DNA from: Pseudoflavonifractor phocaeensis
Lineage (GTDB): Bacteria > Bacillota > Clostridia > Oscillospirales > Oscillospiraceae
DNA length: 64,000 bases
NCBI RefSeq assembly: GCF_021531375.1
Contig: NZ_JADYTU010000004.1
Span: 46,421-110,420, forward strand
Direction of reading: 5' to 3'
Shown here piece after piece: positions 55,049 to 63,823 of the stretch. The notes below the pieces were generated by a model. It was not told where the DNA came from. It saw only the letters and a program-made list of their open reading frames with translations, and did no database searches. The position numbers and the translations under genes are program-made. The number at the start of each line of letters is the position of its first letter. Positions within the stretch are counted from its first letter, which is position 1.

Positions 55049-56632
55049 TTATCTTCCAGCAGCCACCGCCTCGGCCACCCGGATGCCGTCCACGGCGGCG
55101 GACACGATCCCTCCGGCGTATCCCGCCCCCTCGCCGCAGGGGTACAGGCCCCGCAGAGCGGACTGGAGCCCCTCGTCCCGGAGGATACGCACCGGGGAGG
55201 AGGACCGGGTCTCCACCCCCGTTAGCACCCCGTCGGGGCCGGCAAAGCCGTGGAGCTTTCGATCCAGCAGAGGGATAGCCTGCCGCAGCGTCTCGGTGAC
55301 ATAGCCGGGCAGACAGGCTTCCATCTCCGTCCAGGTCACCCCCGGCCGGTAGGTGGGCAAAATGGCTCCCGGTCCCTCCGAAGGCCGGCGGGCCAAAAAG
55401 TCTTCCACCCGCTGGGCCGGGGCCATGAAGTCTCCCCCCCCCAGTTGGAAGGCGGCCAGTTCCCAACGCTCCTGGAACCGGACGCCGGCCAGGACGTCCT
55501 CCTCCGGGAAGTCCTGGGGCCCCACGCCCACCAGCAGTCCCCCGTTGATGTTCTTCCCGTCCCGGGCCCGAAGGCTCATGCCGTTGGTCACCACGGCTCC
55601 CTGCTCCGAGGCGGCGGCCACCACCTGGCCGCCGGGGCAGACGCAGAAGGTGAAGGCCGACCGTCCGCTGGGCAGGTGGCAGGCCAGCTTATAGTCCGAA
55701 GGGGGCAGCTGCTCCCAGGCGGGACCGTACTGCTGCTGGCTGACGGTCTGCTGGCTGTGCTCGATGCGCACCCCGATGGCAAACTGCTTCTTTTCCATGG
55801 GCACTCCCGCGTCACGGAGCATGGCAAAGGTGTCCCGGGCCGAGTGGCCGGGCGCCAGCACCAGAGCGTCGCAGGGCAGTTCATAGTCCCCCTGGGGACA
55901 CTCCACCCTGAGAGCGGTGATCTGGCCGTTCTCCGTCCGCAGACCGGACAGCCGGTGCCCAAACCGAACGTCGCAGCCCAGGGATATCAACTCCTGCCGC
56001 ATGGTCTTCACCACCTGCCGCAGCACGTCGGTGCCAATGTGGGGCTTGTGGGAATACCGGACGTCGGCGGGGGCGCCCGCCGCCACCAGCGTGTCCAGCA
56101 CCGCGCTGATCCGGAGGTCGTGGGTCCCGGTGGTCAGCTTTCCATCGGAGAAGGTGCCCGCGCCCCCTTCGCCGAACTGGACGTTGGAGGAGGGGTCCAG
56201 CAGTCCCGTTTTCCAGAACCGCTCCACATCCGCCGTCCGGGCGTCCACATCCCGGCCCCGCTCCAGCACCACGCAGGGCAGGCCGTTCCGGGCCAGGAAC
56301 AGGGCGGCAAACAGGCCCGCAGGTCCCATGCCCACCACCACCGGAGCCAGCGCCGACCGGCGCTTCACCTCCGGGAAGACATAGGGACGGCGCTGTGTCA
56401 GCGTCACGTTCCGCCCCGGAGCGTTCCGCGCCAGCCGCTCCTCCTCAGGCATGGACACCTCCACCGTGTAAACATAGTGGACGTCGTGCTTGTTCCGGGC
56501 GTCGATGGACTGGCGGACGATGTTCAGCTCTCCCAGCGCCGAGGGGCGGACCCCCAGAGCGCGGGCCGCCCGCTTCCTCAGTTGTTCCAGATCCCCGCCG
56601 ACAGGCAGGGGCAGATTACCAATTTGGATCAT
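55049..56632 (-). CDS. FAD-dependent oxidoreductase (COG2509 type)
   Basis: A 527-residue flavoprotein. An N-terminal alpha/beta domain (LRKRAARALGVRPSALGELN, then HYVYTVEV) precedes the FAD-binding loop VVVGMGPAGLFAALFLARNG and LERGRDVDARTADVERFW. Further FAD contacts: LVLAPGHSARDTFAML and YPCGEGAGYAGGIVSAAVDG. Members of this family are widespread in Clostridia with no proven substrate; names such as 'uncharacterised FAD-dependent dehydrogenase' are usual. AAAGGTGAG precedes the ATG. Alone on its transcript. Confidence 0.88.
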   Translation of the reverse strand: MIQIGNLPLPVGGDLEQLRKRAARALGVRPSALGELNIVRQSIDARNKHDVHYVYTVEVSMPEEERLARNAPGRNVTLTQRRPYVFPEVKRRSALAPVVVGMGPAGLFAALFLARNGLPCVVLERGRDVDARTADVERFWKTGLLDPSSNVQFGEGGAGTFSDGKLTTGTHDLRISAVLDTLVAAGAPADVRYSHKPHIGTDVLRQVVKTMRQELISLGCDVRFGHRLSGLRTENGQITALRVECPQGDYELPCDALVLAPGHSARDTFAMLRDAGVPMEKKQFAIGVRIEHSQQTVSQQQYGPAWEQLPPSDYKLACHLPSGRSAFTFCVCPGGQVVAAASEQGAVVTNGMSLRARDGKNINGGLLVGVGPQDFPEEDVLAGVRFQERWELAAFQLGGGDFMAPAQRVEDFLARRPSEGPGAILPTYRPGVTWTEMEACLPGYVTETLRQAIPLLDRKLHGFAGPDGVLTGVETRSSSPVRILRDEGLQSALRGLYPCGEGAGYAGGIVSAAVDGIRVAEAVAAGR

Positions 56633-56751
56633 AGACTCACCTTTTCACTGCCGCCAGGGAATACGGCGGCTCACAAGTAAAATCATTGTACCACATTCCC
56701 CGGCAAAACAAAAGGCCCGCCTCCCGGCGGACCTTTCTGTCCACTTACCAC

Positions 56752-57072
56752 TTATTCCACCACCACGGCGGTTCCGCTGGCGGTGACCATCAGCATACCG
56801 TTGTCAGAGCCCAGCACCTCATAGTCCACGTCGATGCCCACCACGGCGTTGGCCCCCATATCCCGGGCCCGCTGCTCCAGCTCCCGGAGGGCGGTCTCAC
56901 GGGCATTCATCAATTCTTCCTCATAGGTCCCGGAGCGGCCGCCGAAAAAGTTGCTGAATCCGGCCACGATATCCTTCACAAAATCCACACCGGCGATCAC
57001 CTCGCCGAACACGACGCCGTGGTAAGCCACGATCTTCTTACCCTCAATGCTGGGCGTAGTGGTCAAGATCAT
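56752..57072 (-). CDS. YbjQ/UPF0145 family protein
   Basis: A 106-residue protein of the YbjQ family, which forms pentameric beta-rich rings: [40 protein letters not shown] and a C-terminal [12 protein letters not shown] metal-binding role has been proposed but not shown. GTAAGGAGGAG precedes the ATG. It starts 20 bases after the DUF1643 gene and is probably in one transcript with it. Confidence 0.9.
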   Translation of the reverse strand: MILTTTPSIEGKKIVAYHGVVFGEVIAGVDFVKDIVAGFSNFFGGRSGTYEEELMNARETALRELEQRARDMGANAVVGIDVDYEVLGSDNGMLMVTASGTAVVVE

Positions 57073-57091
57073 TGGAACTCCTCCTTACAAT

Positions 57092-57712
57092 TTATAAAAT
57101 GTGGTTGAGATAACCCTCTACGTCGAATTCCTCCAGAAGGCTGTCCTTCCGCAGGTACAGGGGGTGATGGGGGTGTCCCTTCTTGGACTTTTTTCCAGCC
57201 GAATACCACCGGGCCCCCCGGGCCTTGCCCACGGCGATCATATCCCGGACACAGCCGGGCAGGTAGTCCCGCTTTTCGATGATGGTCCCCCAGGCGGCCC
57301 ACACCGCCGGGGCTCCCGCCCGGTCCAGGGACAGGGCATAGTCAAAGGCCTTCATATTCTGGGCGTGGAGCTGCCGGTTATAGGTGCGCTCCATGTCGTC
57401 CGGATCGGTGGCCCGCTGGGCGTAGACATTGAACATGAGAAAGCTGTCATAGCCATTGTGGAGGGCCACCCGCTCCACCGATTTCAAGGTGTTGTCCAGA
57501 TCGTCGGGGGCGGCGGTGGAGGGGTTGATCCCCACGCAGATCAGCGGCTTCTCCCCTCGGGTCCCCAGGATATAACGATACTCAGAGTAATGGTTTGGTA
57601 CATAAATCCATTTTGTAATGTCATAATCAGGATTTGGACGGGCGGACTCCTCCAGAGCGCGGTCGAAATCCGCCAACTCCAGCAGGCTGGTCTCGCAGGC
57701 GGGGATATGCAT
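57092..57712 (-). CDS. DUF1643 domain protein
   Basis: About 206 residues. The DUF1643 core is clear: LGTRGEKPLICVGINPSTAA, DLDNTLKSVERVALHNGYDS, FLMFNVYAQRATDPDDM, and WAAWGTIIEKRDYL, with a C-terminal KSKKGHPHHPLYLRKDS. The fold resembles nucleotide- or DNA-related enzymes, but no function is known. The ATG at 57712 has GGAAGGAG seven bases upstream; the longer frame is not supported. Confidence 0.87.
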   Translation of the reverse strand: MHIPACETSLLELADFDRALEESARPNPDYDITKWIYVPNHYSEYRYILGTRGEKPLICVGINPSTAAPDDLDNTLKSVERVALHNGYDSFLMFNVYAQRATDPDDMERTYNRQLHAQNMKAFDYALSLDRAGAPAVWAAWGTIIEKRDYLPGCVRDMIAVGKARGARWYSAGKKSKKGHPHHPLYLRKDSLLEEFDVEGYLNHIL

Positions 57713-57831
57713 GACAGGTTCTCCTTCCCGGTCGGCCCCAGGCGGACGCAGAGGGCGTGACCTCGAAAAATTCACATTTTAGCCGTTGACTCCGTTCTGA
57801 GCCTATTGCTATAATCGCTCTGTGTCCCGGC

Positions 57832-58257
57832 CTACTTTTTATTGACCAGGATCAGGCCCGCCACACACAAGACGATCCCCACCACCTTGGTCAAAGAGAG
57901 CTCCTCCCGATAGAACAGGACGCCCACCGCCAGCAGGGTGACGGCCAGCGTGCTGCTGGTCACCAGGGGACCCAGGCTGATGTCCCAGCCCACCTTGTAC
58001 ATAAAGATATTCCCCGCCTCCAGGCCCACGATGGCCAGGCCCAGCACCAACGTAGCCCAGTTGACCCGGGACAGCTCCTCGGCCAACCGCTTGGTGGGGC
58101 TGGTCAGGTAGTAGAGCGCGGCCGACACCACCGCTCCGATGAGGTAGGTGACGGCCAGGGAGGCGAAGGCGTTGATCTTGGGCGATGTGGATTTGGCGCA
58201 GACATGATAGATAACGCTGGAACAGACCACGGTAATGATCGGAAGATAAAAATACAT
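57832..58257 (-). CDS. Small EamA/DMT-type membrane transporter half
   Basis: A 141-residue protein with four to five hydrophobic helices, corresponding to one EamA repeat: ASLAVTYLIGAVVSAALYYL, VNWATLVLGLAIVGLEAGNI, TSSTLAVTLLAVGVLFYREE and the terminal VVGIVLCVAGLILVNKK. Such half-length members probably work as dimers, like SMR pumps. Substrate unknown. No neighbour in the same operon is evident. Confidence 0.82.
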   Translation of the reverse strand: MYFYLPIITVVCSSVIYHVCAKSTSPKINAFASLAVTYLIGAVVSAALYYLTSPTKRLAEELSRVNWATLVLGLAIVGLEAGNIFMYKVGWDISLGPLVTSSTLAVTLLAVGVLFYREELSLTKVVGIVLCVAGLILVNKK

Positions 58258-58394
58258 CCTGATTCAGCCTCCATTCCCGGCGTTCTCTCCGGCTCTCGCC
58301 GACACCGCCTTAAATCCACTATAACAAATCCCCTATGCTTTGTCAAACTACCTTCTTGCCTCAGCCATTCCATTCAGAAAGAGAGGAATTTTCC

Positions 58395-59738
58395 ATGCAC
58401 ACTTCCATCCGACGCACCCTTCCGCGGCTTGCCGGGCTGTCCCTGTCGGCCCTGCTCCTGCTCCAGCCCGCTCTGGCCGCCGGCCAGCCCGCGGTGCCCC
58501 AGGGCTGGACCTGTCCCTTCTCCGACACGGCCCAGGGGGACTGGTTCTATCCCTTCGTAGCTTCCCTGAACAGCCAGGGCGTAGTCAACGGCTACCCCGA
58601 CGGCCGCTTCGGCCCCAACGACACCACCCGTGCAGGGGACTCTATCATCATGATCCTGAAAGCGGCGGGCAGCGGCGATCAGGAGCCTGTTCCTGGAGAA
58701 CATTACGCCAGCGGCTATGCCGCTTATGCCTCGGAGCGCGGCTGGATCACTCCGGAGCAGCTCCCTGAGCTGACCGGGCCGGTTGCCCGCCTGTTCATTG
58801 CCCGTCTGGCCGCCCAAGCCCTGGGCCTGGCCCCTTCGGAAGCGGGATCCCCCTTCCGGGACCTGGACGACGGCTATGTTACCGCCTTGTATGAGAAGGG
58901 GCTGATCGCCGGCTTCCGGGAAGGCGAAGAGCTGTTCTTTCGCCCGGAGGACTCCATGACCCGGGCGGAGGTGAGCGCCGTGGTCTGGCAGATTCAGGAG
59001 TATGCCAGTCACATCCACTTTGGCTCCCACACCCTGGACATTTTGAAGGGAGTTCCGGTAAACTCCTACCGCTCAGAAAAATTCGTGCTGGCGGATGACC
59101 GGATGACCTATACCGCCGACGGCGTGGCGACTTCCCTTGGCGTGGATGTCTCCTCTTACCAGGGGGAGATCGACTGGCAGGCGGTGGCAGCTGACGGCAT
59201 CGACTTTGCCATGATCCGGGCCGGTGGCCGGTATTACGGGCTGGACAGCGGCACTATCTTTGAGGACGCCCAATTCCGGGCCAACGTCCAGGGTGCTTCC
59301 CGGGTGGGCCTAGAGGTGGGAGTGTATTTCTTCTCCCAGGCTGTCTCCCCGGAGGAGGCGGAGGAGGAGGCCCGGTTCGTCCTGGACCTACTGGAGGGCT
59401 GTGACATTACCGGACCTGTGGTCTTCGACTGGGAAAACATCTCCAGCGCTCCCGCCCGCACAGACGGGGTGGACAGCGCCACCCTCACCGCCATGGCCAA
59501 CGCCTTCTGCAATTTGGTGGAGGAGGCTGGGTATCAGCCCATGATCTACTTCAACCAGTACATCGCCTATCTCCTCTACAATCTGGAAGGGGTGGCCCAA
59601 TATCCTTTCTGGCTCGCCCAGTACACCCAGTCCCCCGACTTCTACTATGATTTTCAAATGTGGCAGTATACCGACGCGGGCCAGGTGGCCGGCATCCAGG
59701 GCAAGGCCGACCTGAATCTCCGCATTCTGCCCCGGTGA
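58395..59738 (+). CDS. Secreted SLH-domain lysozyme (GH25 family)
   Basis: About 447 residues. Signal peptide with LSLSALLLLQPALAAGQ (cut near residue 26). Two to three SLH-type repeats (DWFYPFVASLNSQGVVNGYP, and FRPEDSMTRAEVSAVVWQIQ) anchor it to the wall. The C-terminal GH25 muramidase domain (from about residue 240) has GVDVSSYQGEIDWQAVAADG with the first catalytic Asp, and VVFDWENISS with the Asp-Glu pair. It would cut peptidoglycan for growth, separation or competition. GAGAGGA lies before the ATG at 58395; the shorter upstream frame lacks a signal. Confidence 0.9.
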   Translation: MHTSIRRTLPRLAGLSLSALLLLQPALAAGQPAVPQGWTCPFSDTAQGDWFYPFVASLNSQGVVNGYPDGRFGPNDTTRAGDSIIMILKAAGSGDQEPVPGEHYASGYAAYASERGWITPEQLPELTGPVARLFIARLAAQALGLAPSEAGSPFRDLDDGYVTALYEKGLIAGFREGEELFFRPEDSMTRAEVSAVVWQIQEYASHIHFGSHTLDILKGVPVNSYRSEKFVLADDRMTYTADGVATSLGVDVSSYQGEIDWQAVAADGIDFAMIRAGGRYYGLDSGTIFEDAQFRANVQGASRVGLEVGVYFFSQAVSPEEAEEEARFVLDLLEGCDITGPVVFDWENISSAPARTDGVDSATLTAMANAFCNLVEEAGYQPMIYFNQYIAYLLYNLEGVAQYPFWLAQYTQSPDFYYDFQMWQYTDAGQVAGIQGKADLNLRILPR

Positions 59739-59825
59739 CCGTCTTTCTGTCCATCCCCTCTTGCCAAGCCACCTGATCCGTGGTTAAATGGAACTAATCT
59801 TCCAAACAGGAAAGGATGGATCACC

Positions 59826-60785
59826 ATGCTCTCACTTCAGGATATCCAGCAGGCCCAGGCCCGCATCGCCCCTTACATCGTCCGCACCCCGCTGCTGCGG
59901 GTCCCGGCTCTGGACGAGGCCCTGGGATGTGAAGTTTATTTGAAATTCGAAGGCTTCCAGGTCATGGGTGCCTTTAAGATCCGGGGTGCCATGAACAAAG
60001 CCCTGTCCCTGACGCAGGAGGAGCTCCGTCGCGGGCTGGTCTGCGCCTCCTCCGGCAACCACGCCCAGGGCGTGGCCTGCGCCGCCCAGCTGCTGGATAC
60101 CAAGGCCGTCATTGTCATGCCCACCAACGCCAACCCGGTGAAGCTGGCAGGCGTCAAATCCTTCGGCGGCCAGGTGGAACTGGTCGGCACCCTGTCCTCC
60201 CAGCGGGAGGCCCGGGCCCAGCAGTTGGTGGAGGAGGCGGGGATGGTCAACGTCCACCCTTACGCCGATCCCTATGTAGCCGCCGGCCAGGGGACCATCG
60301 CTCTGGAGATTCTGGAGGATCTGCCCCAGGTGGAGGCGGTGGCCTGCCCCATCGGCGGCGGAGGTCTGATCTCCGGCGTGGCTACCGCGGTCAAGGGTCT
60401 GAAAGAAGCGGTACAGACCATCGGTGTGGAACCCGCGGGTGCCCCCCGATACTCGAAGAGCCGCGCCGCCGGCTGTCCCGTGGCCCTGGACAAGGTGGAC
60501 ACCATTGCCGACGGCACCCGCACCGACCACGCCAACCCCGACAACTTTGAGATGATCCAGGCCCGGGTGGACCGGCTGTGCACCGTGGAGGATTCCTTTA
60601 TTCAACAGGCCATGATCCTGCTGATGACCAAGGCCAAACTGACGGTGGAGCCCTCCGGCGCCCTGCCCGTGGCCGCCGCTCTGGCGGGCACTCTGCCCGT
60701 TCGGAAGGGGCAGAAGGTGGCTTTCGTCCTGTCCGGCGGCAACGTGGATCCGGCTCTGGCCGCCCAACTTTTGGCCCAGGCTTGA
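59826..60785 (+). CDS. Threonine ammonia-lyase (PLP-dependent deaminase)
   Basis: A 319-residue fold-type II PLP enzyme that converts threonine (and often serine) to a 2-oxo acid and ammonia. The PLP Lys lies in FQVMGAFKIRGAMNKALSLT. Other features are the Ser/Asn loop SSGNHAQGVACAAQLLDTKA and the phosphate loop CPIGGGGLISGVATAVKGLK. There is no C-terminal ACT domain, so it resembles the catabolic (TdcB) type or a serine/threonine racemase rather than regulated IlvA. AAAGGATGG precedes the ATG. Monocistronic, ended by its terminator. Confidence 0.88.
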   Translation: MLSLQDIQQAQARIAPYIVRTPLLRVPALDEALGCEVYLKFEGFQVMGAFKIRGAMNKALSLTQEELRRGLVCASSGNHAQGVACAAQLLDTKAVIVMPTNANPVKLAGVKSFGGQVELVGTLSSQREARAQQLVEEAGMVNVHPYADPYVAAGQGTIALEILEDLPQVEAVACPIGGGGLISGVATAVKGLKEAVQTIGVEPAGAPRYSKSRAAGCPVALDKVDTIADGTRTDHANPDNFEMIQARVDRLCTVEDSFIQQAMILLMTKAKLTVEPSGALPVAAALAGTLPVRKGQKVAFVLSGGNVDPALAAQLLAQA

Positions 60786-60809
60786 GCAACAGGTTCTTAA
60801 CAGTTTTGC

Positions 60810-60837
60810 GGCTCCGCTTTTTTGAAAAAGCGGAGCC
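60810..60837 (+). terminator. Terminator of the threonine deaminase gene
   Basis: GGCTCCGCTTTTT/AAAAGCGGAGCC stem-loop followed by AATTTATTT. Confidence 0.8.
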
Positions 60838-61021
60838 AATTTATTTCAAAATCTCTCATATCTTTTGATTTTTTCACCTGTTTTCCCCGTTCCTTTTCTC
60901 CCACTCCAGAAAGTTTTCTTAACAAAACCGGAACAAAACGGGCTGTTTTATTAGCGCCCTGTTTCGCCCCTCCTCCCGTATAATGATGGTGCAAAACCTT
61001 TTAAACCAGGAGGAGTTACAG

Positions 61022-61180
61022 ATGCACAGCAAAGCCTATGAGGAAGCGAAAAGCGAGTTTTACAACTGCCTTCGAATGGTCCCCTTTACACTGGGGTTCT
61101 CCCTCTACTTCGCCTTCCGGGAGTGGAGGCCCATCATGAAGAAAGAGCTTCAAAAGGAGCGGACCCACGCGGCCGCCTGA
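61022..61180 (+). CDS. Short basic protein, function unknown
   Basis: A 52-residue protein with a strong ribosome site (CAGGAGGAG, seven bases before the ATG), a TATAAT -10 box at 60979-60984, and its own terminator. Sequence: charged ends (HSKAYEEAKSEFYNCL; KKELQKERTHAAA) flank a short hydrophobic segment (VPFTLGFSLYFAF) that could lie along or across the membrane. I do not recognise it. The complete expression signals argue that it is real. Confidence 0.6.
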   Translation: MHSKAYEEAKSEFYNCLRMVPFTLGFSLYFAFREWRPIMKKELQKERTHAAA

Positions 61181-61204
61181 CCGGCCATTCCCCCTCCAGC
61201 AACA

Positions 61205-61245
61205 AAGCAGCCGAAACCGGGGATCTTCCCCTGTTTCGGCTGCTT
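61205..61245. terminator. Bidirectional intrinsic terminator
   Basis: AAGCAGCCGAAAC-GGGG / CCCC-GTTTCGGCTGCTT stem with one mismatch, followed by TT, between the short ORF and the convergent recD2. Confidence 0.8.
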
Positions 61246-61267
61246 TTCCATTTTTTGTTCCTTTGGC

Positions 61268-63472
61268 TCACAGGCCCTCCGCCATCCGGGAGCGCAGTCC
61301 GGAATAGCGCCTGTCCTGGCGGTCGTTGGCCACCATCCGGGCCACCGCACCCTGATCCCCCACCACGATAAACAACTCCTTGGCCCGGGTGATCGCGGTA
61401 TACAGCACCCCCCGGGTCATCAGCATAGGGGCACCCTCCAGAGCGGCCAGGATCACCGCACGGTACTCGCTGCCCTGGGCCTTATGTACCGTCACGGCAA
61501 AGGCGGGTTCCAGCTCTCCCAGCATGTCCGGGGAATACTCCACCACCTTGCCGTCAAAATCCACGGTGACGGTCTCCCCGTCGATAGAGCGGATCACCCC
61601 GATGTCCCCGTTGAACATCCCCATGCCGGAGCGGACGCCTCCCTCCTCCCGCCAGAGGATGTCGTAGTTATTCTTCACCTGCATGACCCGGTCCCCGGCC
61701 CGAAAGACCCAGTCCCCGAAACGCCGCTCCCCCTTCCCCTTCAGAGGCGGGTTCAGGGCCTGTTGGAGGGCCTGGTTCAGGGCCCTGGTCCCCGTGCCCC
61801 TCCGCCGGGTGGGAGACAGGACCTGAATTTGGTCGGCGGGAATGCCCATGCGCTCAGGCAGCCGCCGGCGGCACAGGTCCACGATGGTATCCAGAGTACT
61901 CTGGCTGTCCCGCCGGCCCAGGAAGAAGAAGTCATTATCGTTTTCCCGCAGATCGGGCAGCTCCCCGTGGTTGACCAGGTGGGCATTGCGGACGATGGCG
62001 CTCTGGGCGGCCTGGCGGAAGATCTCGGTCAGCCGGACGGTGGGCACCACCTTGCTGCGGATCAGGTCGGCGAACAGGTTTCCCGGCCCCACCGAGGGCA
62101 GCTGGTCCGGGTCCCCCACCAGCACCAGGCGGCAGTCTCCCCGCATGGCGCCCAGCAGAGCGGCCATCAGAACCACGTCCACCATGGAGGTCTCGTCCAC
62201 GATGACCGCGTCGGCGGGCAGAGGGTCATAGGCGTCGTGGGTAAAGACCAGCTTGCCGCTGTGGGGATCGAAGCCGGTCTCCAGAAGGCGATGGATAGTG
62301 GACGCCTCGGTGCCGCACAGCTCCCCCAGCCGCTTGGCCGCCCGGCCGGTGGGGGCGGCCAGGGCGGTCTCCAGGCCCATCGCCTCGAACAAGGCGAGCA
62401 CCCCCCGCAGGCAGGTGGTTTTACCGGTACCCGGCCCGCCGGTGAGCAGCATGACCTGCCGGCTGGCGGCCAGTTCCACCGCCTGCCGCTGCTGGGGGGC
62501 ATAGGTGATCCCCTGCTCCCGCTGGATGTGCCGGATCAGGCTGTCCAGCCCCTGGGGCGGCGTCAGCTCCTCCCGGCTCATCTCGCTGACCCGCTGGGCC
62601 ACGAAGGTCTCCGCCTCGTACAGGGGGGGCAGATACACCGCCTCCTGTCCGGCCACCGCCTCGCATTCCACCTCGCCCCGGACGGCCAACGCCTCCAGAC
62701 ATTCCTCCAGCTGCTCCCCCGGCACCTCCAGCAAAACGCCCGTGGCCTCCACCAGCTTCCGGCGGGGCAAAAAGGTATGTCCGTTGTTCAGATTGTGGGC
62801 CAGTTCAAACAGGAGCCCGGCCTCCAGCCGCTGGGGGTCCTCCGCCCCCACGCCCAGAGAGAGCGCCAGTCCGTCCGCCAGAGAGAAGTCCACCCCGAAC
62901 TCCTCCCCCACCAGCAGGTAGGGGTTGGCGCGCAGCACCTCCAGCGCCACGTCGCCATAGGCCCGCCACAGGGGCATGGCCAGCTCCAGGGGCAGTGCGT
63001 ACTCCGTCAGAAATTCCATCAGGCGGCGCATCCCCATCTGCCGGCGGAACACGTCCCCGATCTGCCGGGCCCGTTTGGGTGAGATCCCTTTGATCCTAGT
63101 CAGCTTTTCCGGGGTTTCCTCAATGACGCTGAGGGTCTCCTCTCCAAACTCCTCGATGAGCAGCCGGGCGGTGGCCTTGCCCACTCCCTTCACCGCTCCC
63201 GAGGCCAGATAGTGGTAGATCTCCTTCAGGCCCTGGGGCAGGCGGCGCTCCACCGTCTCCGCCTTGAACTGGGGCCCGTAGGTGGCATGGCGCACCCAGC
63301 GTCCCCGGACAGACAGGTATTCCCCGGGGGAGACGCCGGGCATAGCGCCCACCACCGTCATCTCTTCTTCCTTCACGTCCATGCGGAGAATGGTATAGCC
63401 GTTTTCCTCGTTTTGATAAATAATGGCGGAGACGATCCCTTCGATCAGCTGGGAATCCATTGTCTCTTCCAT
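61268..63472 (-). CDS. recD2: ATP-dependent DNA helicase RecD2
   Basis: A 734-residue superfamily 1B 5'-3' helicase of the RecD2 type, which works without RecBC in DNA repair. The long N-terminal region has helix-hairpin-helix motifs (GVGKATARLLIEEFGEETLS; LTRIKGISPKRARQIGDVFR). The helicase core has Walker A LLTGGPGTGKTTCLRGVL, Walker B VIVDETSMVDVVLM, LVLVGDPDQLPSVGPGNLFA and, near the C-terminus, FAVTVHKAQGSEYRAVILAA. AAGGAGGC precedes the ATG. The gene at 63491-63823 lies upstream with an 18-base gap. Confidence 0.95.
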   Translation of the reverse strand: MEETMDSQLIEGIVSAIIYQNEENGYTILRMDVKEEEMTVVGAMPGVSPGEYLSVRGRWVRHATYGPQFKAETVERRLPQGLKEIYHYLASGAVKGVGKATARLLIEEFGEETLSVIEETPEKLTRIKGISPKRARQIGDVFRRQMGMRRLMEFLTEYALPLELAMPLWRAYGDVALEVLRANPYLLVGEEFGVDFSLADGLALSLGVGAEDPQRLEAGLLFELAHNLNNGHTFLPRRKLVEATGVLLEVPGEQLEECLEALAVRGEVECEAVAGQEAVYLPPLYEAETFVAQRVSEMSREELTPPQGLDSLIRHIQREQGITYAPQQRQAVELAASRQVMLLTGGPGTGKTTCLRGVLALFEAMGLETALAAPTGRAAKRLGELCGTEASTIHRLLETGFDPHSGKLVFTHDAYDPLPADAVIVDETSMVDVVLMAALLGAMRGDCRLVLVGDPDQLPSVGPGNLFADLIRSKVVPTVRLTEIFRQAAQSAIVRNAHLVNHGELPDLRENDNDFFFLGRRDSQSTLDTIVDLCRRRLPERMGIPADQIQVLSPTRRRGTGTRALNQALQQALNPPLKGKGERRFGDWVFRAGDRVMQVKNNYDILWREEGGVRSGMGMFNGDIGVIRSIDGETVTVDFDGKVVEYSPDMLGELEPAFAVTVHKAQGSEYRAVILAALEGAPMLMTRGVLYTAITRAKELFIVVGDQGAVARMVANDRQDRRYSGLRSRMAEGL

Positions 63473-63490
63473 GGGGCCGCCTCCTTCTCT

Positions 63491-63823
63491 CTAAGGTTGG
63501 GATATGTATTCGGTCAGATGGTCCGCGGGCCAAACCACCACGCCGGGCCAGCGGGCCGCCAAACGCAGGGCGATCTCCCGGCCCTGAGGGGTCAGGTCCA
63601 CGTCGGCGATGACGATGGGACAGTTCAACAGTCCCAGTCCCCGCAGCCAGATCAGAGAGTGCACCGCCTGCTCCAGTTCCTCTCCCCCGCCCCGCCCCGG
63701 GATCAGCGCCCGGCAGCAGGGCTCGGCAATGGGCCGGAACATCCGCCCCAGCAGCCACCAGGCCAGAAAAGCCAGCCCCAGCACACATATCGCAGTCAGC
63801 AAAACATCCGCCATCAGACCCAC
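63491..63823 (-). CDS. Small membrane-anchored protein, function unknown
   Basis: About 110 residues: one N-terminal membrane helix (MADVLLTAICVLGLAFLAWW) and a cytoplasmic domain with HSLIWLRGLGLLNCPIVIAD and LTPQGREIALRLAARWPGVV. I do not recognise the family. The GTG at 63823 has GGAGGT eight bases upstream and is preferred over the longer frame. It lies 18 bases before recD2, in the same direction, and is probably co-transcribed. Confidence 0.6.
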   Translation of the reverse strand: MGLMADVLLTAICVLGLAFLAWWLLGRMFRPIAEPCCRALIPGRGGGEELEQAVHSLIWLRGLGLLNCPIVIADVDLTPQGREIALRLAARWPGVVVWPADHLTEYISQP

